Below, piece by piece: positions 47,301 to 59,270 of a stretch of 64,000 nucleotides of DNA. Under the pieces are notes generated by a model. That model made no database searches. It had not been told where the DNA came from and saw only the letters and a list, made by a program, of their open reading frames with translations. Position numbers and translations under genes: made by a program. The first letter of the stretch is position 1; the number at the start of each line of letters is the position of its first letter. Source of the DNA: Chenopodium formosanum (lineage: Eukaryota; Streptophyta; Magnoliopsida; Caryophyllales; Amaranthaceae); contig CM044877.1 of the NCBI GenBank assembly GCA_024500155.1, positions 33,727,001-33,791,000 on the forward strand, in the 5' to 3' direction.

Positions 47301-50021
47301 TTTAATGATTGTGTAATAATATGTATGAATTAGCTGTGGAGTATATTTTAGTCTTGGATTCCATTGAGTAGCTCAATATATAGCTAATTAGATGTAAAAT
47401 TTTCATATACAGCTCTGAAGGTTATGCTATTATAGTGTATAAACTTCACCATATATTCTGCTAATTAGCTAAATGCTTATTATTCTTATTATTGGTCTTA
47501 TTTTGTGGGAATTATCTATAATCTATGTTATTATAAAATTTCGAAGGGACAACGTGCTACCACCATGTGCCATCATCCTTTTGTGTGATTTGGCGCTGTA
47601 TGAGCGCTATGTGTCACATTATTTATCATTATTCATCATCCTAAAACTCTTCATATGTTTAATCTTCAATTGTATTTAATTTTCTCATAGAATGTAACTC
47701 ATAAGTAATTGCATATTGATTCCTTGGTTGCTAATTATCAAGATTCAATGTTAGTCAAGCAATTGTACAAAGTACAATAATATTTACATAAGTTATTATT
47801 TTATTATATAAAGTAAAATGAATACTAACTAGAACTCATTAAGCTTAAATTAACTACTCATATTATATTTTTATTCACTTATAAATTTGTTGAACATTAA
47901 TCTTCTAAATTTAATTTTGATCAAACTAACAATTTTATAATACTTTGATCCGGGGCATCACTAGGGTCAAAAAAATTGATAGCAAAAGAGTTAAACTAAA
48001 TTGCTTCTTCTAGCCTCCTACGTGGCATTGGATATGATGTTGTCAAATTGAGATGAGAGTACTTGTGTGATTTTCTTAAAGCACAAAATGCTTTTCTCTA
48101 AACCACACTTCACTTCATTTTAATATGAGTGATTCTATGATTAAAGTTTTTGCTTTTTTAATATGCTGGTTCATTATTGTTCAGGTATCAGATATGAACA
48201 TAAAAATAGGTTATCTTTATCTTCAAATGTTCAGATATTCATCTTGAATGGGATTTGTTTTTTAGTCTTCTACATCTAGTTTTGTTTTTTTCCATATGAA
48301 TGATATGATGCTAGAGAATTTCGATTTCTTTCACTTTTGTTAAGTTTTGAAATTGGATGATCTAAAATATTCTCCATCAAAAGCCCAGATATCTTGTAGG
48401 TGTGTTAAAGTATTGCCCACTAAAGCTTTTAGATCTTATAGTCATGTTGATATTGTATCCTCATTGCAACAGATACATCTGTGTAGTAACTGTATTTGCT
48501 GAAGTTATACCAAATAATCTGTGATTTGTGTTTAATAAATATGCTGTATTTTGTATGTACCTGTGCATGTAGTTTGGCTTTATTAATGAAGTGTGTGCAC
48601 AGTTATTTGGTAATATCACTGCATATTATTTGTTGGCCAGCATATAATGCCAAAAGATCTTAATAAAGCCCTGATAATCTTAATATTTTTTGTTGGAAGG
48701 CAACTGCAGGAGGTGGAGGCCGTGGGATGCGTCTTGCTAAGGAGCCAGATGAATTTGTGAAGTTGCTGCAGGTGATAATAAATTGCTTTTTCTTACAAAA
48801 TATTTTTACATTTTTCATCCGCCAACACTGTTTTTCAAAAGTTGTAACAACAAAAGGGTTTTATTTCATGCTTGAGAGTTTTATTTACTCTATGGGTGCC
48901 TGATACAAGTAGCCCAAGCGAGAATTTCAGCTGCTGCTTGCACCTTGATATTTGTATACGACTGTCCAGAAAAAATTGGTATTGTTGTTTCTTTCTTTAA
49001 CTTTTGACGGTATTCATACCAGCAAGCTAAGAGTGAGGCTGCAGCTGCTTTTGGAAATGATGGAGTATATTTGGAGAAGTATGTACAAAATCCAAGGCAT
49101 ATAGAATTTCAGGTATTCAACAAAATAACTATGATTTTGGTTGGTTTATAGGCTGCTGTTACAACTTTAACATTTGCTCTACATTGTTGGGGTATTGCTA
49201 GAAAATTGTTGCCACTGGATGTAGCACATATGAGTGCCGGAATCTATTGATGTTTTGCTTTAGGACCTAGAACACATAAAATCTTGTCTCTTTTCTTGTT
49301 AAGGGGTTTTGGGTAGGGTTAGTGAGCCTTGAGAAGATACACTCATTTTAATTTATGGCTCAGGCTAGAAGCTTAGTTAACCTGAAGTTAATGTTTTTTA
49401 TTTTATTTTATTTTTTTTTTCTGCTCATTGGATGGCTTCAAATATATTAAATATTTCATAATTGATAATATAAATTGATACTATACTAACTAAAGAAAAG
49501 AGTAATATTGACACAAAGTGCTGTATTCTTGATGGGCCAAAAAAATTCAGAGAAAAGTAAATTCCTGGGGCTTTTGTTGGACACTTGTCTTTCTCTCCTT
49601 TTAGAATAAATTTAAATGGGAGGATCTAAGTTAATTTTCCATTTCAAGGAATACATGTAAAAAAATTCTATTGATCAAATTTGTGTTTGTTAGTCTTCCA
49701 ATTCTTATCAAATAATAAAGTCTTTAACATCTGCTCCTGGTAACAGGTTCCAGCTCTGTATACTTATTTTACCAAAATAAATAAAATGTTGTGGAAAATT
49801 CTTAATATGTCGAGTTTAATGCTTTCAATAGGAGTCAAATGAGGATGCATCTTTTTGGATAGGTGGTTTAGTTTATGAGTTTTATTGTATATGAGTTGCC
49901 AATAAGGCAATTACGTTGCATTTCACTTACTCATGATAATTTATATTGCTATCCTTAATAGGTTCTTGCAGATAAATATGGAAATGTTATTCACTTTGGA
50001 GAGCGTGATTGCAGTATTCAG
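40917..50021 (+). CDS. CAC2: Biotin carboxylase subunit of plastid acetyl-CoA carboxylase, first 8 exons
   Basis: Exons: 40917-40970, 41774-42099, 42804-42945, 46266-46364, 46494-46550, 48700-48771, 49023-49112 and 49962-50021, all with GT-AG borders and joining in frame to 300 codons. The first ~70 residues are a Ser/Lys-rich plastid transit peptide. The biotin carboxylase N-domain follows (EKILVANRGEIAVRVIRTAH, LHPGYGFLAENAVFVEM) and then the ATP-grasp part (MGDKSTARETMKKAGVPTVP, ATAGGGGRGMRLA, RHIEFQVLADKYG). The enzyme uses ATP and bicarbonate to carboxylate biotin on BCCP, the first step of fatty acid synthesis in plastids. The next exon, expected to begin RRNQKLLEEAPSP-like, is not in the window, so the catalytic EMNTRIQVEH region lies beyond 64000. 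Intron 8 is at least 13.9 kb because of a retrotransposon. No lesion is visible, so the gene is probably functional. Confidence 0.95.
41289..41330 (+). repeat. Poly(A) tract in intron 1
   Basis: Over 40 consecutive A residues. Confidence 0.95.
42946..46265 (+). other. Intron 3 of the biotin carboxylase gene
   Basis: 3.3 kb, AT-rich, without credible ORFs. It holds a probable SINE fragment (45710-45810); the part at 43330-44100 is extremely AT-rich and may be old transposon sequence I cannot identify. Confidence 0.7.
45710..45810 (-). mobile_element. Probable tRNA-derived SINE fragment
   Basis: The minus strand has a perfect Pol III B box GGTTCGAGACC and, about 40 bp upstream, an A-box-like GTGGTGAGTTCATTGTGG. 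The ends are not defined. Confidence 0.45.
46731..47964 (+). mobile_element. Helitron-like element in intron 5
   Basis: Begins TCTATACTATTATTAAAACT, a frequent 5' end of plant Helitrons, and ends near GGGGCATCACTAG, a CTAG end preceded by a weak hairpin. No helicase gene. The base after the 3' end is G and not the usual T, so the right border is uncertain. Confidence 0.55.
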
Positions 50022-51324
50022 GTATGTCCTTTGATTTTAATTGCTTCCTTCCTGCATTCAACCGAGTCAATTTTTTTACTTCTTTCCATGCAGGCTCCTT
50101 TTGTGCTGTCATATCTTTGGGATGGGTTGAATAAAATGAATTCAAACTTAATTGCTTTTGCGCTGTTATATCTTTGGGATGCAGGCTTCATTTTTACTTC
50201 TTTCCATGCAGGCTCTTTTTGTGCTGTCATATCTTTGATTTTAACTGCTTCCTTCCTGCATGCAACGGAAGCTATTTTTTTTTTAATCTGGATTTTTCCT
50301 ACCATATCTTTGGGATGGGTTGAATAAAATGAATTCAAACTTAATTATTTGTGGTGAAACTAACTCATTCGCCAGGTTTTCTTAAATCTAATACATGGGG
50401 CTTTAACACCCAAAATAGAGAAGAAAAATATTTTGTGGTGCTAGTCCGGAAGTTTCTGATTCAGTTGTGCTGTATAAAAGCAACGAAGAAAAGTGAAAGT
50501 ATGTTTGATTAAAATGTCAACGAATAATTAAGTGATTTATTAAATTCTCAACAGATGCATTTGGGAGCAAATCATAATATAAATGCTCTCTTGTGCACAG
50601 AATATGAAGTTGTCTTTGGGATTTTTAGGTTATGTCTTATGTGTGGGCTCATATTGCATTAGCCCTTAAAAGTACGAACTTTTCATTATGCATGTACTGT
50701 GTTGGTGGAGCATTGCGTCATTTCACCATTTCAAGTGAAGACATATCATCTTAAGCATGATCACTCTTCCATTATACTTTTTTTTTTTGTTCCCCCTCAA
50801 AGAAAGTGGAAATGTAACTCATGGTATAGAGGTAAATGTGTTGATTTTGTGAACGGATATTGCAACCTCCAGCTTAGTTATCCCTTAATAAATGGGAAAC
50901 AAGGTTTGTAATTTTGTATCAAGTTATGTGAGATAATTTAAGTGATTTTAGTCGCCTCCCTCTGCCTCTCTCATTTTACAATCCCTATTGACCTAATTTT
51001 ATTGCTCTATCCCATGACGATTGACAAAACCTCCTCCTCTCATCTTATACTACATGGTCCTCATTTCTTCTTCTTCCACCTTATTTTCCCTCTTGACTCC
51101 TCTAGCTCTATAGCTCCTTGTTGGCATCTTATCTTCCCCTTGGCTCCTATATTTCTACAACTCTTTATTGGAACCTTATCTTCTGTTTTGTCAATGGTGT
51201 TTAGTTTAGATTCAGAACGCAAATGGTTGAATAAGGTAACAAGAGCTTTCGATCAAAACCCATTATGGCCTAATTCTATAAAAAGATACATTGTTTGGAC
51301 ACGGGATTAAGTATTCAATACAGG
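50022..51324 (+). other. Intron 8, left part, with local duplication
   Basis: No exon found. At 50031-50345 a segment is partly repeated two to three times (units with TTCTTTCCATGCAGGCTC, GTGCTGTCATATCTTTG and GGGTTGAATAAAATGAATTC). Several of these contain CAGG acceptor-like sites, which could affect splicing. Confidence 0.7.
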
Positions 51325-51997
51325 TGTAGACACGGAAATTTTTATAAATGTCATACATTAAATTAAATAAATTAATTTGGGATAAATCATGTTAATGATC
51401 CATTTTAATTATTTTTGGCCCACCCAAATAATTGATCCGAATTAATCAAATACAATTCGGGTTATAAAATAAGCCAAATGGACCAAGTTAAAAGACTTTT
51501 AAGTCATAAAATGCGCCAGGCCCAAACCTACTAAGTCCATTCAAGGGGTTCTCATCTCCTATAAATACACCATTCCTCCATCAGTTGAAGGCATCCATCC
51601 AGAAATCATTATTCCAAGAGCTCATAAAACTCAAACGAAATTCTCTCTGAAGTAAGTCAACAAGCATATCAAACTCGTGCCGACTAGTTCAGACACACTC
51701 AAACATATCTGGACGGGAATAAGCTCCAAAGCCCTCGTTCAGGTGTATTCAAACAAAACCCTTAAAAACAGGTTTGACATCATCAAACGTCACCCTGCAT
51801 TCAAACCCAAGTCGACGTCATCAAACGTCAACCTACAGGTGTCACACACGTGTCATCATTAAGTTGCGGAACAAAATCAGAGGACTTAAAATAAACTTTT
51901 ATACAGAGATTGTACCCAAAATTCATATATTAATATAAATTCATTTGTTACTTTATTTCCCGTCTTTATTTATTTAGACTCGAAATTTGTGTAAACA
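51325..51997 (+). repeat. 5' LTR of the 51325-63732 element
   Basis: 673 bp; TATA-like CCTATAAATACACC near 51558-51571, about 440 bp before the end. Confidence 0.9.
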
Positions 51998-52001
51998 CAT
52001 C

Positions 52002-52018
52002 TTTGGCACGCTCGGTGG
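52002..52018 (+). promoter_or_regulatory. Primer-binding site
   Basis: TTTGGCACGCTCGGTGGG directly follows the LTR (after CATC), a common Tat/gypsy primer-site form. Confidence 0.7.
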
Positions 52019-52079
52019 GACTATCTCTGCCTCTCATCTCTGTTTTCGCACGTTCAAAAAAAAAAAAAAAACCTTGAAA

Positions 52080-54054
52080 TGGCCTCAACGACCCCTGTCG
52101 TCAAAAGGGTCTCTGCCACAGCTCAACAAAGGGCTGCTTAGCTGGCTGAAATGCTTAACAACCAAACTGTTGAGGGCATCGTTACTAGAGGAATAAAGCA
52201 AGCTGTTGTTGACTCCGCCGCAAGAAGCTTGCGTGCCGCGTCAATCCCAACCAAAGCACAAAAAAGTCGTGCTCGTCTTGCTGCTTCTGTGAGGTCTCTC
52301 ACGTCCTCCAATCATGAACCACATGATAGTCTTGTGTTTGGTTCATTAGAGCTTGTCATCCATACAAACTCATCCTTCGATCACTCTCATGAAGGACATG
52401 AGAATGAGTTTAGTGTGAGTTCACCTGAACCTACTTTTGTTGCTACTTTTGTTGCTGTTATGGTGACGCACACTAAGACGGTCGAACAACAACTGGCTGA
52501 AATGGGGTTTTGTCGTTAACATGACTGAGCTAACTCAAACTACACAGTGGGATGAAGAGCCAGTCATTGATTACATCAACCGATGGCGCGCTCTAAGTTT
52601 GGAATGTAAGGATCGACTCACTGAAACTTCCGCCATAGAAATGTGCATCAATGGGATGAGTTGGGAACTACATTACATCCTAAAGGGTATCGGACCAAGA
52701 TCTTTTCAAGAGTTGGCGACGAGAGCTCATGACATGGAGCTCTCGATCACCTACAACAGGAAGAAAAAGGGGCTTGCTTCAGAAGCCAGGAAAGAAAAAA
52801 AGGAGTATTATAAAAATGACAAGTCCTCCAAAAGTTCAACTAAGGAGACGTTGTCTGTGACTACTTCTTCTGCACCCATCAAAATTTCAGGGAAGAAGAA
52901 AGAAGAAAGTAAGGGTTCATCTTTGAGATTTGTCAAGAAAGATAAACCCACTTTGAAAGAGCTTCAAGCTAAGAAGTACCCTTTCCCATACTAGTCTTGT
53001 CTGGCATGTTAGACAAATTGTTGGAAAACAAAATCATCAAGTTCACTGAGTCAAAGCGCCCTCAGAGATGAACAAGACATCCGATCCCAATTATTGCCCA
53101 TATCATAGGCTAATCAGTCATCCTATTGAAAAGTGTATAACACTTAAGGAGAAAATTATGCAATTGGCAAAGGATGGGACAATCGAGCTAGATGTCGACG
53201 AGCCAGTGACATCAAATCATACCTCGGTAGCTACTGAACCATCATTTCAGGCTCAAACTTTGCAATTTGGAAGTTTGGAGCCTGTGATCATACTTGTTGA
53301 GAGTCAACCTATTCAACACGAAGTCTCATCTCAGGTTGAACACCAAACACATGTTAACTCCCAAGATGAAGATGATGATGAAGGGTGGACATTGGTGACA
53401 AGGAGAAGGCCAAGGAAACAAGTGCATAACCCTAAACCACAACCTTTTCATCGCAAAAGAAAGCAACAAAAGAAGAGGAAATCCAAGCATTCAAAGGGAA
53501 AAAAGAAAGCAAAAAAGGCCAGCAAGCAACAGGTCCTCCCTATTGATTTGCTTGAGCAAGAGCCGTCCTCTCCTGTAACTTTGGAGGAATATTTCCCGGA
53601 AGACTACTTTACTATGGTTACGGCGAATATGGTTTCCGTTGTGGAAAGTGAGGAGGAACAAGTCGATGATGATACATCAACAAAATCAGTTGTACAACAA
53701 TCCGAGGTGATAGTAAATCCAAAAATAGCTACTGTCTTGGATGCTCTTCCTTCACGCATGGGATGGAGGCAAATTTTTCATTTGCCTAAAGAAATGTGTC
53801 AACAGTTATCTCTTGCACTTCAACACCCAGAGTTGTATGCCGATAAGGTGAATAATGCTGGAGAACCTATGGAAGAGGCCACGAAATGTGTGTCGTGCAA
53901 CGCAGCCTTGGCATTCACAGATGATGATTTGTTGATGGGGTCAAAACCCCACAATAGACCCTTGTTTGTGTCAGGGTACATCCGTGAACAAAAAGTGAGT
54001 CGCATTTTAGTTGATGGTGGATTGCCGTCAACATCATGCCAAAATCCACTATGA
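52080..54054 (+). pseudogene. gag: gag of the 51325-63732 element, deleted and broken
   Basis: Starts at ATG 52080 (MASTTPVVKRVSATAQQ), stops at a TAG near 52137, and then is open again from 52151 to 52519. A frame step leads to 52521-52994, which keeps the end of the gag domain (WDEEPVIDYINRWRALSLEC, TSAIEMCINGMSW). Most of the capsid core between the two appears deleted. From 53068 comes the zinc knuckle C-P-Y-H-R-L-I-S-H-P-I-E-K-C, then a long acidic/basic linker (EDDDEGWTLVTRRRPRKQ and a Lys-rich run), reaching the protease start at LVDGG. Identified by order and by the knuckle. Confidence 0.8.
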
Positions 54055-55690
54055 TAGAGTTAGGAATCAACATGGATGAACTCTCTAGCAGTCGCATAGT
54101 GATCCAAAGATTTAATCTTTGACAGTCAGCGTGCAATAGGCATAATACGCCTAGAACTCACAATGGGAGAGTTAACGTCATCAACTCTCTTTCATGTGAT
54201 TGACACAAAGACGTCATACAAAATGTTACTAGGACGCCCTTGGTTGCATGAGAATGGTGTGGTAGCATCGACCCTCCATCAATGTCTCAAGTACTATCGT
54301 GGAGGCGAAAAGAAGATAAATGGGGATGTCAAACCCTTTAGCAAAGCAGATTCTTACTTTGCTGACGCCAAGTTTTTTTAAAGAAGAGGCGTCAAGTGAG
54401 ATACTACCTTCCCAAGTCCTTTCAACAGGAAAAAGAGAAGTTAAGGAGAGCATTGCTTTGGTTTCAAATGACAAAAAGACATCTCCTGAGGAGAAGTCTC
54501 AAAAAAGGTAGAAGTGGACGAAAAGAGTGTCTCTCGGCTCGTCATAAAAGAAAAGTCAAAGTTGTCAACTCCTATTTTGCGATACATCCCAAAATCACGT
54601 CTTAAAGAGGGAGAATCACCTTTTGTGTGTCGAGAGGTTAACCTTGATGCTAAGGTAGCAAAGGCAATTGATGACACTACTCTCCAAAACTTGAAGAGTA
54701 AAACAACTGTACCATTGGGTAAAGGCGCGCAAAGCCGAATTTCTAGGTTATCAACAGAGTCATCTAAGGCAAAAGAGCTTAACAAAGCAAAGTTCGGCCA
54801 AAATGCATACAAGCTACTGGCAAAGGCAGGATATGAATTTGAAAAACCAACACCCATGGGTAAGGTCATAGACATTAAACCTAACAGACTCAAGAAGAAA
54901 CTGCTTGACTATGGCTCTAGTTATCAAGAATCCAAGGCAGGCCTAGGATTTAAGCGCCCCAAACCAATTAAAATTGGTGTATGGCGTAAAGTAGACACTT
55001 CTTAACTCAAGGAAGGTGAAGGTGAGAACGATGTTCCCACACCCAGAACTTCTGTATTTGATCGACTTCAACCATCTACTATGAGGAATGTGACCATAGG
55101 GTGAAAGAAACTTCAAGTTCGCAACCCTTAAGACAAAAAGTACCATTCTTTAACCGCGTAGGCATGGCAAATGCCTCTAGCAAAGAACAAAGACATTCAG
55201 CTTTTAGTCGCATAAAGAAAAGGGAAGACAATGTCATGAAAAATGATGAGTCGAAAAGTGTTGTTCCCTCTCGCATGAAAAGAAAGCAAGACATAGATAT
55301 CACTGAGAAACAACCCTTAAAGGCAAGAGTTCGCACCGTGGTTTTCACTAACCAAAATGAGTCGTCAGACCATGCTATAGAGAAACATAAGGAGATTGTT
55401 TCCACGAACCATGTGACGGCCGAAGAGGTGTCAAATCCCGACGAGGAAATGGAAAGAAGACGGGGGGCAAGCAACAGTAGATGAGTTAAAAGAGTTAAAC
55501 CTTGGCACTCTTGAAGACCCACGCCCTATATACATTAGAGCTCTTCTTACCCAAGCGGAAGAACAAGAGTACTTCAAATTACTCTCTGAGTACAAAGATG
55601 TCTTTACATTAACCCGAAAGTCGCCGTTCATCGATTAGCAATTAAAAAAGGTGTGAGTCCAAAGAAGCAATCACAAAGGCGATTCAGCCA
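53985..55690 (+). pseudogene. Protease remnant and Tat linker
   Basis: The protease site is LVDGG with a frame break right after it, in the middle of the active-site loop. The downstream flap and C-terminal part, ending MLLGRPWLHENGVV (about 54220-54260), is in another frame. To 55690 follows the hydrophilic linker typical of Tat elements, with a GAGFEFKRP-like repeat segment (near 54945) and several frame breaks. Confidence 0.7.
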
Positions 55691-55693
55691 GAG

Positions 55694-57422
55694 TTGATCC
55701 CGGAAATTGAATTTGAGATAAACAAACTCATAGATGCAGGGTTCATTCGTGAAGTCAAATACCCTACATGGATAGCAAACATTGTCCCCGTGAGGAAGAA
55801 AAATGGGCAACTACGAGTTTGTGTGGATTTCCGTGATTTGAATGAAGCATGTCCCAAGGATGACTTCCCACTTCCAGTCACGGAAATCATGATCGATGCC
55901 ACCACTGGACATGAAGCATTGTCATTCATGGATTGCACAGCTAGATACAATCAAATTCACATGGCGCCTGAAGATCAAGAAGCCACGGCATTTCGCACCC
56001 CAAAAGGGATATTCTGCTACAAAGTCATGCCATTCGGTTTAAAAAATGTCGGGGCCACGTATCAGCGTAAAATGCAAAAGATCTTCGAAGATATGATGCA
56101 CAAAATTGTGGAGTGCTACGTGGACGATTTAGTGGTTATGTCTAAAAAAAGGGAGGATCACCTAGGTGACCTTCGCAAAATCTTTGAAAGACTACGCAAA
56201 TGTCAATTGAAAATGAACCCTCTCAAATGTGCGTTCGGTGTTACCTCAGGAAATTTTTTAGGTTTCATCGTAAAACATAGGAGAATTGAAATTGACCAAA
56301 CCAAAATTAAGGCAATTCAAGAAATGCTTGTACCACGAAATCTCAAAGAACTTCGTGGTCTCCAAGGGCGCCTTGCATATATTCGGAGGTTCATCTCCAA
56401 TCTTGCAGGCACATGTCAACCATTTAGTCATTGATGAAAAAGGATGCTCCATTCAAATGGGATGAGTCATGTCAAAAAGCGTTCGACAATATAAAGTATT
56501 TGTCCTCTCCGCCGATTTTGGGGGCACCAGTTAAAGGAAAACCTCTAATCCTTTACATAGCTGCTCAAGAAAGATCATTGGGGGCAATGTGTGCTCAAGA
56601 AATTGAAGATCGCAAGGAGATAACTCTTTATTACTTGAGTCGAACGTTGGTGGGTGCTAAGGTGAATTATTCACCAATTGAAAAAATTTGTCTTGCGTTA
56701 ATTTTTGCCATTCAAAAGTTGAAGCATTACATGCAAGCTCATACAGTCCATGTCGTCTCAAAAGCCGACCCAATCAAGTACATCCTCTCAAGACCAGTGT
56801 TGTCAGGAAGACTAGCTAAATGGGTTGTACACATCAAACAGTACGATATAATGTTCATACCACAAAAGTCTGTCAAAGGACAAGCCATCGCTGATTTCTT
56901 TGCAGACCATTTGAATTGGAGATGTCCGTTGATTTGCCCGGAGAAGATGTGTTTAACATTGAAATACTACCACCATGAGAAATGTATTTTGATGGGGCTG
57001 CTCGTCAAGACGGCGTAGGAGCAGGGGTAGTATTTGTAGGGGTAGTATTTGTGTCGCCAGAAAAGCATGTTTTACCTTACTCATTTGTGCTAACTCACTT
57101 GTGCTCAAACAACATGGCTGAGTACCAAGCTCTTATCATGGGTCTTGAAATGGCGGTTGAAATGAAAATTCAAGATCTTGATGTTTATGGAGATTCGCAA
57201 CTCGTCATAAGTCAACTTTTAGGCGAATATGAAGTCAAGAAAGAGGATTTAATTCCTTATCACAAACATGCATCAAGATTGCTCGACAAGTTTGACATTG
57301 TCAAGCTAAACCATGTTCCAAGGAGTGCCAACAAGATGGCTGACGCGCTTGCTGGTCTCGCAGCCACTTTGGCACTAGGGCAGAGGAAATCATGTCTGTG
57401 CCTGTTTGCAATCGTTGGGTAG
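55694..57422 (+). pseudogene. pol: Reverse transcriptase and two RNase H domains
   Basis: RT occupies 55694-56434 (KKNGQLRVCVDFRDLNEACP, FMDCTARYNQI, FGLKNVGATYQR, CYVDDLVV). A frame step leads to the first RNase H at 56431-56930 (FKWDESCQKAFDNIKYL, YYLSRTLVGAKVNYSPIEKI). Another leads to the second RNase H at 56975-57420 (MYFDGAARQDGVGAGVVFVG, NNMAEYQALIMGLEMA, VYGDSQLVISQL, NKMADALAGLAA). A small in-frame duplication (GVVFVGVVFVSP) sits in the second RNase H. All catalytic motifs are visible but the frame is broken at least twice. Confidence 0.9.
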
Positions 57423-58740
57423 TTGCACCTGAAGAATATGAAGTTAAAGATGACTGAGGTCGAGGAGGTTGACATGATCACTGTCTGCCAAATTGACAAA
57501 GAAGACTGGCGTCAACCAATCATCGACTATTTAGAGCACCAAAAGTTGCCTAATGATCCACGACATCGAACAGAAATCTGCCGTCGAGCCTCTCGTTTTA
57601 TTCTCTTCAAAGGGACTCTTTATAGACGATCTTTTGACAAGCTATGGTAACAATAGAGGAATTTCATTCAGGGATTTGTGGAGCTCATCAATCTGGTCCT
57701 AAACTTCATGATCGTATCAAAAGGGCGGGGTATTATTGGCCCTCAATGGTTCAAGATTGCATAGAGTTTGTTAAAAAGTGTGAAGCATGTCAATTTCATG
57801 CAAACTTCATTCACCAACCTCCGAAACCAATACATCCAACTGGGACATCATGGCCAATCATGGCCATTCGAGGGATGGGGTCTTGACGTGGTTGGTCCGA
57901 TCACACCAAAGTCATCTGGTGGTCACGCTTATATGGTGGTCACGCTTATATACTGGCTGCCACTGATTACTTTTCTAAGTGGGCTGAAGTTATTCCCCTT
58001 CGTGAGGTGAAAAAAGAAAATGTTGTCGATTTCATTCGCACCCATATCATTTTTAGGTATGGAATCCCTCAACGACAATGGAAAGCCATTCGTCAAACTT
58101 GATGGATAGCCTTTGCCAAAAGTTCAAGTTCACGCAACATAAGTCATCCATGTACAATGCTCCTGCAAATGGTCTAGCTGAAGCATTTAATAAAACGCTC
58201 TGTAATTTGCTAAGCAACGTCGTTGCAAAGTCTAAGCGTGACTGGCATGAAAAGATAGGGGAAGCGCTTTGGGCATATAGGACGACATACAAGAATGCAA
58301 CACAATCTACCCCATATTCGTTGGTGTATGGTGTTGAGGCTGTCCTACCCTTAGAAGTTCAAATTCCATCACTAAGAATTGCCATTCAAGAGGATTTAAC
58401 TAGTGATGAAAATGACAAGCTTCGATTGGCTGAGCTTGAAGCACTTGATGAAAAAAGATTACAAGCTCAACAGAAATTGCAATGCTATCAAGCTCGCATG
58501 ACACGTGCATTCAACAAAAAGGTTCGACCTCGTTCTTTTTAAGTGGGAGACATGGTCCTGGCAGTTAGAAGGCCTATCATTACTTTGCGCAAAACTGGAA
58601 ATAAGTTCACATCAAAATGGGATGGTCCTTATGTGGTACGAGAATTCTACACTAATGGAGCATACAAAATTGTTGATGCTGAGGGATTGCGCGTAGGTCC
58701 AATTAATGGTAAGTTTTTAAATCGCTACTATTCATGAAGT
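57423..58740 (+). pseudogene. Integrase
   Basis: HHCC finger at 57650-57800 (FHSGICGAHQSG ... CIEFVKKCEACQ), core start GWGLDVVGPITPKSSGGHAY, the DNGKPF segment near 58073 after a short deletion, and the GLAEAFNKTL glutamate near 58175. A C-terminal region follows (VYGVEAVLPLEVQIPSLRIA to FLNRYYS). Three or more frame breaks, including near 57880, 57950 and 58070. Confidence 0.88.
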
Positions 58741-58822
58741 AAAAGCCTTGTAAACTCCCAAGTAAGAGGATAAACTACTTACAAAAAAAATAAAAAAAAT
58801 AAAAAAATAAAGCATTGTTTGA

Positions 58823-58880
58823 ACTACGTTGGCTTGATCTTGCAAGATAACCCGTTTATTTAGCAAGTACGTAGGCAGCT
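58823..58880 (+). other. Conserved post-pol motif
   Basis: Begins CTACGTTGGCTTGATCTTGC, has an internal CTTGCAAG palindrome, and ends AAGTACGTAGGCAGC. It is the counterpart of 8147-8190 in the first Tat element and lies at the same place, about 85 bp after the integrase stop. Confidence 0.55.
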
Positions 58881-59270
58881 TAAAAAAAAAAAAAAATCAA
58901 GTGCAGCCACATAAAAAAAAAAAAAAAAAAAAAAAAAATCATCATCATTGTACTACTCCTGGCCCGCAAGAGTATAAACTGTGTACGGCTAAACAAAAAA
59001 AAAAAAAAAAATCCCTACTAGCCCGCAAGAGTATTAACTGTGTACGGCGAAATAATAATGAAATAATTTCATATAATAGAATGAATATAATAAAATGTCA
59101 AGAGCAAAATAAAATTAAAAAAAAAAATGTCAAAAAAAAAATGTTGTTGAAGGGGTAGTCTATTATCAATCCATCCACTCAGAAGGTTTGAGCATTGACC
59201 GAAGCTCTTGAAGTTTAACTTTTTGTTGCTCCAATTGGACTATCTCATCAACACTCAGAATAGGAGTTGC

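Noticed and set aside
54514..55484. Lys-rich frames that might be host genes
   Set aside because: They lie between protease and reverse transcriptase of the Tat element and correspond to its linker.
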